From CAUZIZ01 sp965219005 (GTDB lineage: Bacteria > Acidobacteriota > UBA6911 > RPQK01 > JAJDTT01): a stretch of DNA of 64,000 bases. Positions 1-8,115 of the stretch are shown here, piece by piece; within the stretch, counting starts at the first letter, position 1; each line of letters starts with the position of its first letter. The stretch covers positions 248,001 to 312,000 of the forward strand of contig CBDCMS010000003.1 in assembly GCA_965219005.1 (NCBI GenBank), given 5' to 3'. Position numbers and translations under genes: made by a program. A model generated the notes under the pieces. It made no database searches, was not told the origin of the DNA, and worked only from the letters and a program-made list of their open reading frames with translations.

Positions 1-257
1 TAACTCGTCTTTGGATTTCAAGGCCTCTCGAAACTTTTCCTCGAGACCCTGCTGACGTTCCTTTTCATCTACGAAGGCCTTGTCGAATAACTCTGCCGCC
101 TTCTGTTTACGGTCCTCTACGTCCTGGACCGCATTCTCGAACGAGTAGTCCAACTTTTTCTTCTCGGAATGGAGAACCAGCCCTGTCTTGGTATTCACCA
201 GCAGACTGGCCTGGCAACAGGGGCACTCGACTTTTACGTTCTTTGACTCCGGCATAG
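1..257 (-). CDS. Zn-ribbon / coiled-coil protein, partial
   Basis: An open frame on the minus strand starts with ATG at 257 and runs off the left edge of the window, so only the first 85 residues are seen. Near the N terminus there is a CPCC motif (residues 11-14), which suggests half of a zinc ribbon or a redox-active cysteine pair. The rest is rich in Lys, Glu and Gln with heptad-like spacing and looks like a coiled coil. No signal peptide is visible, so it is probably cytoplasmic. It lies just upstream of pyrE in the same direction, with a gap of about 45 bases to the pyrE stop on the other side. Function not recognised. Confidence 0.6.
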
Positions 258-301
258 CGACACTATTCTAACAGGCCAGATCGCGATCCACGAAACCCAG
301 T

Positions 302-889
302 TTAAAGCCGGGCCAGCTGCTCTTGAACCCTGGGATCCGAAAGCAGCTCCTGCACGCGAAACAGACGCAGAAAGGGATAATCGCTGAGGTTCTCTTCCGC
401 TCCCTGCTCTCGATCGACCAGACAGATCACCGCGACCACCTCGTACCCCTGAGCCTCAGCTCTTTCTATCGACTTCAGGGCGGATGCAGCCGTCGTGCAC
501 ACGTCGTCGAAGATGACGATCCGGGATCCCTTCTTGCCTTCGAAACCCTCTATGTAAAGCTGGGTTCCGTGTTTTTTCGCCTCTTTGCGCACTATGAATG
601 CGGGAAGGGGCGTGTAGCGATCTCTTTCGGCGAAGCTTACAGCTGCTACTGCTGCCACCACCGGGTCCGCCCCCAGAGTGAGCCCTCCAATCGCCGCGGC
701 TTCGACTTGATTCTGTGCCAGCTCATCCAGGACTAGACGAGCGCACAAATAGGCACCCTCTGGGTCGAGGGTGGTTTTCTTGGCGTCGATGTAGTGTGTG
801 CTTGTCATCCCCGAAGTCAGTGTGAAGTGGCCGATTTGCAGCGATCGCGTGATCAGTAGCCTGCGTAGGTTCTCTCTGATCTCGTTCAT
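302..889 (-). CDS. pyrE: Orotate phosphoribosyltransferase
   Basis: Makes orotidine 5'-phosphate from orotate and PRPP in de novo pyrimidine synthesis, in the cytoplasm. The PRPP-binding motif is present as VIFDDVCTTAAS, and the N-terminal half has the family pattern of a T-S-G stretch followed by YIDAKKTTLDP. With the ATG at 889 the protein is 195 residues, normal for the family. In-frame starts also exist at 916 and 937 (the latter TTG), but they add residues that do not look like the family N terminus; none has a strong ribosome binding site. It stands alone, back to back with the transporter gene that begins at 1005. Confidence 0.93.
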   Translation of the reverse strand: MNEIRENLRRLLITRSLQIGHFTLTSGMTSTHYIDAKKTTLDPEGAYLCARLVLDELAQNQVEAAAIGGLTLGADPVVAAVAAVSFAERDRYTPLPAFIVRKEAKKHGTQLYIEGFEGKKGSRIVIFDDVCTTAASALKSIERAEAQGYEVVAVICLVDREQGAEENLSDYPFLRLFRVQELLSDPRVQEQLARL

Positions 890-1004
890 CTGGATTCCAC
901 GCAAAGTATACGTCATTCCGAGCGGGAGAATTGACAAGGAATGTCCCGGTGCCAGGCGCAGCAGAGATCGCTATCGACAATAGATGTTGATACCATGAAG
1001 AACC

Positions 1005-2348
1005 TTGCCGACGAAGAGGGAATCGCCCCCAAAGGGGCGCCATTGGCTGTCGCAGCTTCGCCAGGTTGGCCCCGGTGCGATCGTGGCATCAGCAAGTATT
1101 GGTGCCGGGGAGACCGTTTTGGCGGTGCGTGCCGGTGCCTGGGGCGGCTACGACCTCCTTTGGTTGATTCTCGTCGCAACCATAACCAAGTCATTTCTGA
1201 CCCTCTATCTGCTTGGACGTTACGCGGCTGTCTCGGGCCAGAGCGTGGCAGAGAAGCTGATCGAATTTCCCGGCCCCAGAGGTTGGCTGTTGTGGCTGAT
1301 ACTCGGTCTTGAAGCTGTCGTAGCACCCTTCGTTTTCGTCGTCATCGCCGTTCCCAGCGGTCGCCTGATGACAGAGATTCTGGCTTCGGGCGGACTCGTG
1401 CTCTCTTACAAATGGCTCGCGATCGCCTTCGTCACCATGGCGATCCTGGCCGGTATTTTTCAGCGTTACGAGACCCTTGAGAAGTCCCAGGCAGCCGTTT
1501 GTCTCGTGCTTCTGGTCTGCACCATGCTGGCCTCCATCCTGGTCCAACCGGACGCCGGGGCGATATTTAAGGGCTTCTTGAGTTTCGGGTATTTCCCTGC
1601 CTATCCGGCGTGGCTGCCGTTGGAAATCAAGTCCCGAAGCAGACTATTGGAGATGGCTTCGGTCTTCGGCTATGCCGGAAGCATCGCGATGAACTACATC
1701 GTTTATTCCAATTGGGTCTTGATCAAGGGGTGGACGGCTGGTCGGTCCGGATCGGATCTCAAGCGCGCGCTCAAGCCCCTCAAACTGGACGTCTTCTTTA
1801 CCGCCACTTTGATCCTGCTTGTCACTGCTGCCTTCATGATCGCCGGAGCAGCAATCCTTGCACCCAGCCAGAAGATCCCGAGGGGATATGATCTCCTCAC
1901 CGAACAGGCTCATATCTTTGCCCAGATCTCACCGCTCATGATTCCTCTCTACTACCTGATCATTCTCGCGGCCCTCTGGGGCACCCTCAACGCGCTTCCA
2001 GAGATCTATGGAAGGGGAGCCCATAGCCTCCTGCAGCAGCTGCTTCCGAAAGGAAAAGATCTCAGCTATTCACGCGTCATGAAAGTCTTTGGATTTACCC
2101 TGCTGGTCTTGACCTGGGTCTTCATCTGGACCGAAACGACACCCATCGTCATGATCGATCTGGTGGCGCTTTTCAGCACCAATATCGGCGTTGGATTGAC
2201 TTGTATCGCCGCCGTCTGGCTTGATGGGCAGCTGCCGCCGGAGCTGCGCACGGGCAGACCTATCCGTTGGGCCGGAATCGCCGCCGCCGCCGTCATCTCT
2301 TGCATGGCCGTGATCTCGGCCTGGGCGGTGGTGATGCGCTATCTGTGA
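1005..2348 (+). CDS. NRAMP-like membrane transporter lacking canonical metal motifs
   Basis: A 447-residue protein with about eleven hydrophobic segments, matching the NRAMP (natural resistance-associated macrophage protein) fold in length and pattern. Classical NRAMP transporters carry DPGN in helix 1 and MPH in helix 6, which bind Mn or Fe. Here helix 1 reads GPGAIVASASIGAGET and the helix 6 region reads VFGYAGSIAMNY, so both metal-binding motifs are absent. It therefore belongs to the divergent NRAMP-related branch and its substrate cannot be named; magnesium or another cation is possible. The start is TTG at 1005, directly after an in-frame stop, with only a weak ribosome binding site (GAAGAA). 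Confidence 0.8.
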   Translation: MPTKRESPPKGRHWLSQLRQVGPGAIVASASIGAGETVLAVRAGAWGGYDLLWLILVATITKSFLTLYLLGRYAAVSGQSVAEKLIEFPGPRGWLLWLILGLEAVVAPFVFVVIAVPSGRLMTEILASGGLVLSYKWLAIAFVTMAILAGIFQRYETLEKSQAAVCLVLLVCTMLASILVQPDAGAIFKGFLSFGYFPAYPAWLPLEIKSRSRLLEMASVFGYAGSIAMNYIVYSNWVLIKGWTAGRSGSDLKRALKPLKLDVFFTATLILLVTAAFMIAGAAILAPSQKIPRGYDLLTEQAHIFAQISPLMIPLYYLIILAALWGTLNALPEIYGRGAHSLLQQLLPKGKDLSYSRVMKVFGFTLLVLTWVFIWTETTPIVMIDLVALFSTNIGVGLTCIAAVWLDGQLPPELRTGRPIRWAGIAAAAVISCMAVISAWAVVMRYL

Positions 2349-2455
2349 ACGGTGTGCAGCGGACCAGGTATGAATCGTTGATTTGAATCCTGCATCTTAC
2401 TAGAGGTAGGAGACCCACTGGAGCATTGAAGAGTACGCTAGGAAAGGATGATCTA

Positions 2456-3988
2456 ATGGCCTTCGATAAGCGGTTCAATCCGGATGAGCTCAAACAGCTA
2501 TTGCAGAATAAATACGGCACCGGGGTGCGGGTCGAGGTCTTTCCCAAAACCCAGGGAGACGAGACCGACGAGGGAGACGGAGAGGAACTCCAGTCCACTC
2601 AGAGAATCGATTTCCAATATAAGCCGAGCGAAATCAAGGAGTATCTCGACCGCTATGTGATCCAGCAGGACGATGCAAAAAAGGTGCTGGCTACGGCGAT
2701 TTGCGATCACTACCACCACATCCAGAACTGTCAGGAATCCGAAGATTGCCGGGACTACAAGAAGCAGAACATTATCTTGATCGGTCCCTCGGGAGTAGGC
2801 AAGACCTACCTAATTCAGAATATTGCTCGACTGATTGGCGTGCCCTTCTTCAAGGCCGACGCGACGAAGTACAGCGAAACCGGCTACGTCGGTGGAGACG
2901 TAGAAGATCTGATCAGGGAACTGGTCCATCAGGCCAAGGGGGATATCCAATTAGCCGAGTACGGGATCGTCTACCTGGATGAGATCGACAAGATCGCCTC
3001 ACCTTCGAACAGCCTTGGGAGAGATGTCAGTGGGCATGGGGTCCAAAGAGGTTTGCTCAAACTATTGGAAGAGACCGAGGTGCCCCTCAAGTCACCTACG
3101 GACATCGCCAGTCAAATGCAGGCATTCATGGAAGTCCAGGCTGGGGGAAAGCCCGAAAAGAAGACAATCAACACCAAGCACATTCTCTTCATCGTCAGCG
3201 GTGCTTTCACCGGTCTGACGGACATCATCAAGAAGCGCCTGGGTGCGAAGAGGATCGGCTTCATGGGAGAGAAAACCTCCCAGGAACAACAGCGCTTTCT
3301 GTTGCAGAAAGCTCGCTCCGTCGACTTCATCGACTACGGCTTCGAGTCTGAGTTCATTGGACGGCTGCCGGTGGTAGTGCACTGCAATCCGCTGGAGGTA
3401 CCGGATCTTTTCAGAATCCTGAAGGATTCGGAAGGTTCTCTGCTGAAACAGTACAAGAAGGACTTTCTAGCCTACGGGATCGATGCTTACTTCCAGGACG
3501 AGGGGATCAGGGCCATCGCCGAACGAGCGGCCCTGGAAGAGACCGGCGCTCGAGGCCTGATCACCGTTTGCGAGCAGCTCTTCCGGGAATATAAATATCA
3601 GCTGCCGGATAGCGAGGTAGGAAATCTAGTGGTGGGCCGGGAGATGGTAGAGGATCCGCCGCTGAAGCTGGCGGAACTGCTGGCAAATCCCAACCTCTAT
3701 CGGGAAGACGTGCTGCGCTTCAGGCTAGAGAAGTTTGAGAGAGAATTCAGCGATAACTACGATGTCGAAATCACGTTTACGCCGGATGCGGCCGAGCTCC
3801 TGGCTTCGCGGGCGTCCGCCGATGGGCGAGACATTCTGGACTATTGCCGAGAGCTGTTTCGCGACTACGAGCATGGAGTCAAGCTATTGAAAAAGAGCTC
3901 ACGCAAAGAACCCTGGGTGTTCGATGTCGATGTAGTCTCCGATCCATCAGGATCCCTGGAACGCTGGATCAAGGAAGCCTATCATTGA
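2456..3988 (+). CDS. ClpX-like AAA+ unfoldase without zinc domain
   Basis: A 510-residue AAA+ ATPase of the ClpX/HslU type. Seen in order: an N-terminal region of about 60 residues that has no cysteine zinc finger, Walker A GPSGVGKT (110-117), pore loop GYVG (143-146), Walker B IVYLDEID (171-178), an RIGF loop (266-269) at the place where ClpX carries its ClpP-docking IGF, and a sensor-2 GARGL (364-368). The last 120 residues resemble a second copy of the small C-terminal domain. It probably unfolds proteins, possibly for ClpP, but no clpP is in the window and the housekeeping ClpX is expected elsewhere. The ATG at 2456 is preceded by GGAAAGGA; a TTG at 2426 is the alternative. Family firm, role inferred. 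Confidence 0.85.
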   Translation: MAFDKRFNPDELKQLLQNKYGTGVRVEVFPKTQGDETDEGDGEELQSTQRIDFQYKPSEIKEYLDRYVIQQDDAKKVLATAICDHYHHIQNCQESEDCRDYKKQNIILIGPSGVGKTYLIQNIARLIGVPFFKADATKYSETGYVGGDVEDLIRELVHQAKGDIQLAEYGIVYLDEIDKIASPSNSLGRDVSGHGVQRGLLKLLEETEVPLKSPTDIASQMQAFMEVQAGGKPEKKTINTKHILFIVSGAFTGLTDIIKKRLGAKRIGFMGEKTSQEQQRFLLQKARSVDFIDYGFESEFIGRLPVVVHCNPLEVPDLFRILKDSEGSLLKQYKKDFLAYGIDAYFQDEGIRAIAERAALEETGARGLITVCEQLFREYKYQLPDSEVGNLVVGREMVEDPPLKLAELLANPNLYREDVLRFRLEKFEREFSDNYDVEITFTPDAAELLASRASADGRDILDYCRELFRDYEHGVKLLKKSSRKEPWVFDVDVVSDPSGSLERWIKEAYH

Positions 3989-4065
3989 CTAGAGGCCTCC
4001 ATTTTGGCCGCCGCACAAGTCCATTGGCCCGAGCTCGTATTTAGGGCGCCTCGGACGAGCCATTC

Positions 4066-4455
4066 TTGACACGAGAAACCACAGAATCCAAACAGCCGCA
4101 GTTCCTGGAAGGGCTTGAACTGTTCAATCGGCAGGAATTCTACGACTGCCACGACCTGATAGAAGACCTTTGGCTCCAGGAGTCGAGTGACGCGCAGCCT
4201 TTTCTGCAAGGCCTCATCCAGGCGGCGGTTGCCTTTTTCCACTACCAACAAGGCAAATGGGGTGCAGCACGCACCATGATGAAGCAGTCTCTCGAAAGAC
4301 TAGCCCCCTACCCAGGTTGCCATGGGGGGATCGACCTGGAACGATTCCGGTCTGAGTTGCGAGTCTGGAAGCAGGCCCTCGACGAGGCGATTGTTCGGGG
4401 GAGTCGGTCCCCCCTGGCTCTAGAGTATCCAATGATCAATCTGCGATCGGAATAA
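4066..4455 (+). CDS. DUF309 family protein
   Basis: A 129-residue protein with the DUF309 signature: GLELFNRQEFYDCHDLIEDLW near residues 15-35 followed by FLQGLIQAAVAFFHYQQGKW. The family consists of small, all-helical bacterial proteins with conserved Glu, His and Trp residues; its biochemical role is not established. The start is TTG at 4066; no ATG is available in the early frame and the ribosome binding site is poor. It lies 77 bases after the ClpX-like gene in the same direction, and converges with the unknown gene that ends at 4473. Confidence 0.8.
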   Translation: MTRETTESKQPQFLEGLELFNRQEFYDCHDLIEDLWLQESSDAQPFLQGLIQAAVAFFHYQQGKWGAARTMMKQSLERLAPYPGCHGGIDLERFRSELRVWKQALDEAIVRGSRSPLALEYPMINLRSE

Positions 4456-4472
4456 AGGTGGCCGTGGAAACT

Positions 4473-5084
4473 TCAACTCGCGATGCGTCGGTAAACGGCT
4501 GCATACACCGTCCGAAAGGGTGATACGCAGTAGTTCTCGATCAGGTTCTTACCTGAAACCGGATGGTTGAGGCACTTTTCCAGATGCCGGTTGTTGACAC
4601 CAAAGGAAAGACTCATGATGTCGGCGCCTTCCGTTCTGGTCTCAACCTGGAAGGCCTGGGTGGGATTCGGCTTCAGCAAGAAGATGTCAGAATAGCGGTA
4701 GTTTCTGAGTTCGTAGGGTGTGGGGACCAGCTTTTCACCCAGATTCTCGTAGTGAGATAGTAGGCGTCGTTGAAAATCCTGGTAGTCGAATCTCTCGACC
4801 TTGTTGTTCACACTGACTTCAATCAGCAGGCTGTCCTCCTGCCAACGTGACACCAGTCCGTAGGTAAAATCGAGGTTGTCCTTATTGAACTTGATCCGGT
4901 GCCCTCTGTCATCGTGGAAACGTTTTAATTCTTCTTCGCGAGTCCCCTGCCCCGGCTCAGTTTCAAGTTGTTCTCTCGTCAGATAGAAGCCGGAAACGTT
5001 TTCATACCAATCATCGATGATCGATCCAAGGATTTTGTCGGTGGCTTGCTGCAAACTGATCTCTTGATTGGTCAATGTGATCAA
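4473..5084 (-). CDS. Conserved-looking hypothetical protein (203 aa)
   Basis: Not recognised. The 203-residue protein is soluble, mixed alpha/beta in composition, with many aromatic residues and no signal peptide or membrane segment. Its ATG overlaps the stop of the 89-residue gene upstream by four bases (TGAT-type overlap at 5081-5084), so the two are almost certainly translated together and may act as partners. Codon use looks like the neighbouring housekeeping genes, which argues for a real gene. Confidence 0.65.
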   Translation of the reverse strand: MITLTNQEISLQQATDKILGSIIDDWYENVSGFYLTREQLETEPGQGTREEELKRFHDDRGHRIKFNKDNLDFTYGLVSRWQEDSLLIEVSVNNKVERFDYQDFQRRLLSHYENLGEKLVPTPYELRNYRYSDIFLLKPNPTQAFQVETRTEGADIMSLSFGVNNRHLEKCLNHPVSGKNLIENYCVSPFRTVYAAVYRRIAS

Positions 5085-5350
5085 TTCATCAATTGACGAA
5101 TCTGCTTTTCCAGTTCAAGGCGGGTCACGAAGGAAGTTTCTTCCAGCTCTGGGTCTTCTGTCAGCAACTTTCGGACCTCAAACAGCGAACTTCCCCTGAG
5201 GATGTCATTGAGTTCCTGTGGAGTGAGGGTTGATGGATGAGGTCCCAAAGGGGAGATCCAAAGCTCGCTTTCTCCTCTAGCGCAGCCAATGAGCAGTTGG
5301 TTAGTCTGGCACAATAATTCTAAATAGTCGAGTGTAATCCAGTTGATCAT
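5081..5350 (-). CDS. Hypothetical protein (89 aa), pair partner of 4473-5084
   Basis: Not recognised. The ATG at 5350 follows a GGAAAG ribosome binding site; the open frame extends upstream to a TTG at 5398, which is less likely. The protein is rich in Leu and Glu, with no membrane segment. The C terminus (about residues 65-89) is helical in character and the stop overlaps the start of the next gene by four bases, so this is a two-gene operon of unknown role placed between DUF309 and the CnoX-like gene. Confidence 0.6.
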   Translation of the reverse strand: MINWITLDYLELLCQTNQLLIGCARGESELWISPLGPHPSTLTPQELNDILRGSSLFEVRKLLTEDPELEETSFVTRLELEKQIRQLMN

Positions 5351-5543
5351 CAACGCACTTTCCGGCTCAGTATATTCAGTTTCGATGAGTGGTTGCAAGC
5401 GGGTGGACCTGTGCCTAGCCGGACGCTTCTTTGGGTCGCGCTGGAATCCTCGATCCCGCCGGGGCAGTCCCCTGCCTGGCCCCCTCGATCAATTGCACCG
5501 CTGCGGGATGTGGGCCGTTTTCCCCTGGGTCCTCAAGGCTCGC

Positions 5544-5549
5544 TATAAT
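5544..5549 (+). promoter_or_regulatory. -10 element of the cnoX-like gene
   Basis: A perfect TATAAT lies 20 bases upstream of the ATG at 5569. A start of transcription near 5556 would leave a short leader carrying the GGAGAG ribosome binding site. The -35 position holds only a poor match. Confidence 0.5.
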
Positions 5550-5568
5550 GTGAGCGGAGAGTACGAGA

Positions 5569-6438
5569 ATGCAGGAGCAAATCAAGGCATTCGTTGCCGA
5601 TGTAGCCGAGGCCGATTTCCAGGAACAGGTCGTGGAGCACTCGCGAACCCGGCCGGTGATCGTCGATTTCTGGGCAGCATGGTGTGGGCCCTGCCGGACC
5701 TTGACTCCAATCTTGGAGGGACTGGCCGAAGAATTCGGTGGCGCGTTTCTACTGGCGCGAGTGAACACCGAAGAGGCGCCGCAGCTTGCTCGACAGTTCC
5801 AGATACAAAGCATTCCCATGGTAGTCGCGTTTCGTGATGGCGAGCCCGTGGATCAGTTCATCGGCTTGCTTCCGGAAACCGAGGTGCGCCGCTTCTTGAG
5901 GGTGCATTGCCCGAGCGAAGCAGATCAGATCGTCGTGGTGGCCAATGAGAAGATGGCCAGTGGAGAGGTTGAAGCCGCCTATCAAGATCTTCGGGAGGCT
6001 CGGGCTCGGCAGCCCGACCACCCCGGAGTACTGCTTGGTCTCGCCCAGATCGCTCTAGAGCGTCAGAACTACGACGAAATGGCCGAGCTCGTTGCCAAGA
6101 TTTCACCTCTCTCTGCTCAAGCCGAGGCAGCGGAGCGACTGAAGGTTATGGGTAGGCTCCAGAGACGGTGTCTAGAGGCTGGAGGATTGGAGGGGGCTCG
6201 CAGTCGGTCCAGGCAGGACCCGGCGAACCTGGAGTCCCGCTATGCTTTGGCCTGCTGCCTCGCGGTGAGCGAAGAGTATCGTGAGGCCCTCGAGATTCTC
6301 CTGAGTATCGTCGCTAAAGATCGCTCTTTCGGCGATGACGCTGGACGCAAGACGATGTTGGAGGTTTTCGCGCTCACCGGCAATCGATCGCCCCTCGCCG
6401 AGGAGTTCCGAACACTCCTGTCCCGAGCGATTTTCTGA
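5569..6438 (+). CDS. cnoX: Thioredoxin-TPR protein, CnoX (YbbN) type
   Basis: A 289-residue protein. Residues 20-115 form a thioredoxin domain with an intact WCGPC active site; residues 115-289 are TPR-like helical repeats (for example the stretch around EAAYQDLREARARQP). This is the architecture of CnoX/YbbN, a cytoplasmic holdase that protects proteins from chlorine-type oxidation and hands them to GroEL or DnaK. In E. coli CnoX the CXXC is degenerate (SXXC); here both cysteines are present, so thiol exchange activity is likely as well. No signal peptide. Start supported by GCGGAGAG and the TATAAT at 5544. Confidence 0.85.
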   Translation: MQEQIKAFVADVAEADFQEQVVEHSRTRPVIVDFWAAWCGPCRTLTPILEGLAEEFGGAFLLARVNTEEAPQLARQFQIQSIPMVVAFRDGEPVDQFIGLLPETEVRRFLRVHCPSEADQIVVVANEKMASGEVEAAYQDLREARARQPDHPGVLLGLAQIALERQNYDEMAELVAKISPLSAQAEAAERLKVMGRLQRRCLEAGGLEGARSRSRQDPANLESRYALACCLAVSEEYREALEILLSIVAKDRSFGDDAGRKTMLEVFALTGNRSPLAEEFRTLLSRAIF

Positions 6439-6637
6439 TTCCGCGATTTCGCCGTTTTTTGTCACTTCTAGTTAACAAAAATCGTCCTTTTCGAATCCCT
6501 CTTTCGTCACTTATGTTCATTTCCCTACAGCGCCTTCCGATGGCACGTTGTCCTAACCTCAAGTCCTATAAGGACTTCTCTCCAGTTCCTCAGGTCTCAG
6601 AGGCCTGATTGGCCCCTGGATTGCATACACGTCCACT

Positions 6638-6736
6638 CTGGAGCCTTGGGCAAATTTAGGAGTGGGTGACTCGCGCTGTGTTTGCCAGAACCCGTGCCGA
6701 GCCTTTTTAAATTTGGTGTCCAGGGCTCCAGATTCT
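6638..6736. repeat. Imperfect long inverted repeat
   Basis: The left arm TCTGGAGCCTTGGGCAAATT (from about 6638) is matched in reverse complement by a right arm ending near 6736 that reads TCTGGAGCCCTGGACACCAA on the other strand, followed in both by AAATTTA. The arms differ by a small gap. It could fold into one large cruciform or RNA stem. Could be a decayed miniature element or a bidirectional terminator. Confidence 0.45.
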
Positions 6737-6781
6737 CCTCCCGTCCAGCGTTTCCGGCAGGTGACGCTATCCCTTTACGAG

Positions 6782-6805
6782 TGCAGCTTCGTTCGCCAAG
6801 CTGCA
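6782..6805. terminator. Perfect 8-bp hairpin downstream of the MFS gene
   Basis: TGCAGCTT and AAGCTGCA pair perfectly across an eight-base loop. It lies 24 bases beyond the stop of the minus-strand MFS gene and could end its transcript, although no run of T follows. Confidence 0.4.
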
Positions 6806-6828
6806 GGTCTTCCGTCGGGCCCCCACCT

Positions 6829-8022
6829 TTAGTTTGCGGGTTGTGACCTCATGGCGGCTTCGTCCGTCACAAAGCGGGTTTGCCCGATGCGCGCTGGAAG
6901 TGCCAGCGCTATCAGAATGCCCGGTACACCCAGAAGAGCGATTCCGGACAAGGCCATCTGGAGTCCCACTCCCTCGCTTAGAAATCCCACGCCGGGAATG
7001 AACAGGCCGCCCACTCCCCAGGCGAAACCCATCAGAAACGCCGAAACCGTCGATACTCCCTCCGGCACCAGCTGCTGCGCTAGCACGACGTTGACCGGTG
7101 CCGTGGAGAGTAGAAATGCCGAGCCAGCGACGCATAGGAGAATCGAGATCCATCCCTCGGTCCAAAGAAAGCCCAGCAGCAATGGGCAGCAGCCCAGCAT
7201 CGAGATCGTGATCAAGCCCTTGCCCCCGAATCTGTCGCTGAGAAGCCCGCCCAGAAATCCGGCACTCCCTCCAGCTACGAGAAAGAGTGTCAGAATTTGA
7301 CTGCCCTCTAAGGCGCTGTAGCCCCTCGTGGTGAGATAGAGAGGAAGAAAGGCCACGAAGGACATCTGGATCGAGGCCCGGACCACAACTAGCATATAAA
7401 GCATGAAAAGAGGTCTTCGGTTCCAGCGTAGGCGAGCAAACATACGTCTGTGCCTCACCCTTTTCTGCGCCGGCGGGGAAGGCCCGCGAAGGGCAAGATA
7501 GAGTGACATCGCTACCCCCGGGAGGGCTGCCCAGTAACTATTGTGGAGACCAGCCAGGGTAATGATGGTTGTGATGTAGATCGGCCCCAGAGCGTAGCCG
7601 GCCATCCCTACCGAGATGAACACGGACATGTGAAGTCCACGTCGACCCTCTGATAGTTGAGCTGTGATTCCCGCCCCCTGGGGATGGAAGGCGGCAATGC
7701 CGGCGCCCCCCAATACGACCATCGGCAAGAGCACAGAGAAGCCTGGTGCCAAGCCCAGAGAGGAAATGAAGATCGCAGCCAGTGCCGGTCCTGCGACCAG
7801 GAAGACCCTGCTTCGCAGGCGATCGGCCAGGTAGCCGTAAAGGGGTTGGGTAAGAGCGCTGGAAAAGGCTAGCGCTCCGCCCAGAATACCCGCCTGCCCT
7901 AGCGATAGGCCGCGTTCCTGATGGAGGAAGGGGAGGAACGCACCGTACATACTCGAGTAGCAGTCGATCAGGAAGTGGGCCGAGGCCAGGATTAGGATAG
8001 GTCGGTGCAGCCCCAGTCGCAT
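6829..8022 (-). CDS. MFS transporter, fosmidomycin-resistance (Fsr) type
   Basis: A 397-residue membrane protein with twelve predicted hydrophobic segments. The N terminus contains the pattern HFLIDCYSSMYGAFLPFL and the loop between helices 2 and 3 has the MFS motif GYLADRL; both fit the Fsr-like drug or sugar efflux branch of the major facilitator superfamily. A basic cytoplasmic loop (around RKRVRHRRMFARLRWNRR) separates the two halves. The substrate cannot be told from sequence. It is a single gene, diverging from queA with 93 bases between the starts. Confidence 0.82.
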   Translation of the reverse strand: MRLGLHRPILILASAHFLIDCYSSMYGAFLPFLHQERGLSLGQAGILGGALAFSSALTQPLYGYLADRLRSRVFLVAGPALAAIFISSLGLAPGFSVLLPMVVLGGAGIAAFHPQGAGITAQLSEGRRGLHMSVFISVGMAGYALGPIYITTIITLAGLHNSYWAALPGVAMSLYLALRGPSPPAQKRVRHRRMFARLRWNRRPLFMLYMLVVVRASIQMSFVAFLPLYLTTRGYSALEGSQILTLFLVAGGSAGFLGGLLSDRFGGKGLITISMLGCCPLLLGFLWTEGWISILLCVAGSAFLLSTAPVNVVLAQQLVPEGVSTVSAFLMGFAWGVGGLFIPGVGFLSEGVGLQMALSGIALLGVPGILIALALPARIGQTRFVTDEAAMRSQPAN

Positions 8023-8115
8023 GAGGCGCTATTCTGGCACAGGCGTCTGAGCATCCGAAAGTAGCGTTTCCACCCCAGGGACGCGATTGGAATTTTTATA
8101 GAATGGGAGCCTGTC

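Larger units (their letters stand above)
6439..6828. other. Intergenic spacer with two inverted repeats
   Basis: About 390 bases between two convergent genes with no credible reading frame. It holds an imperfect long palindrome (6638-6736) and a perfect hairpin (6782-6805), listed separately; nothing else was recognised. Confidence 0.6.
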
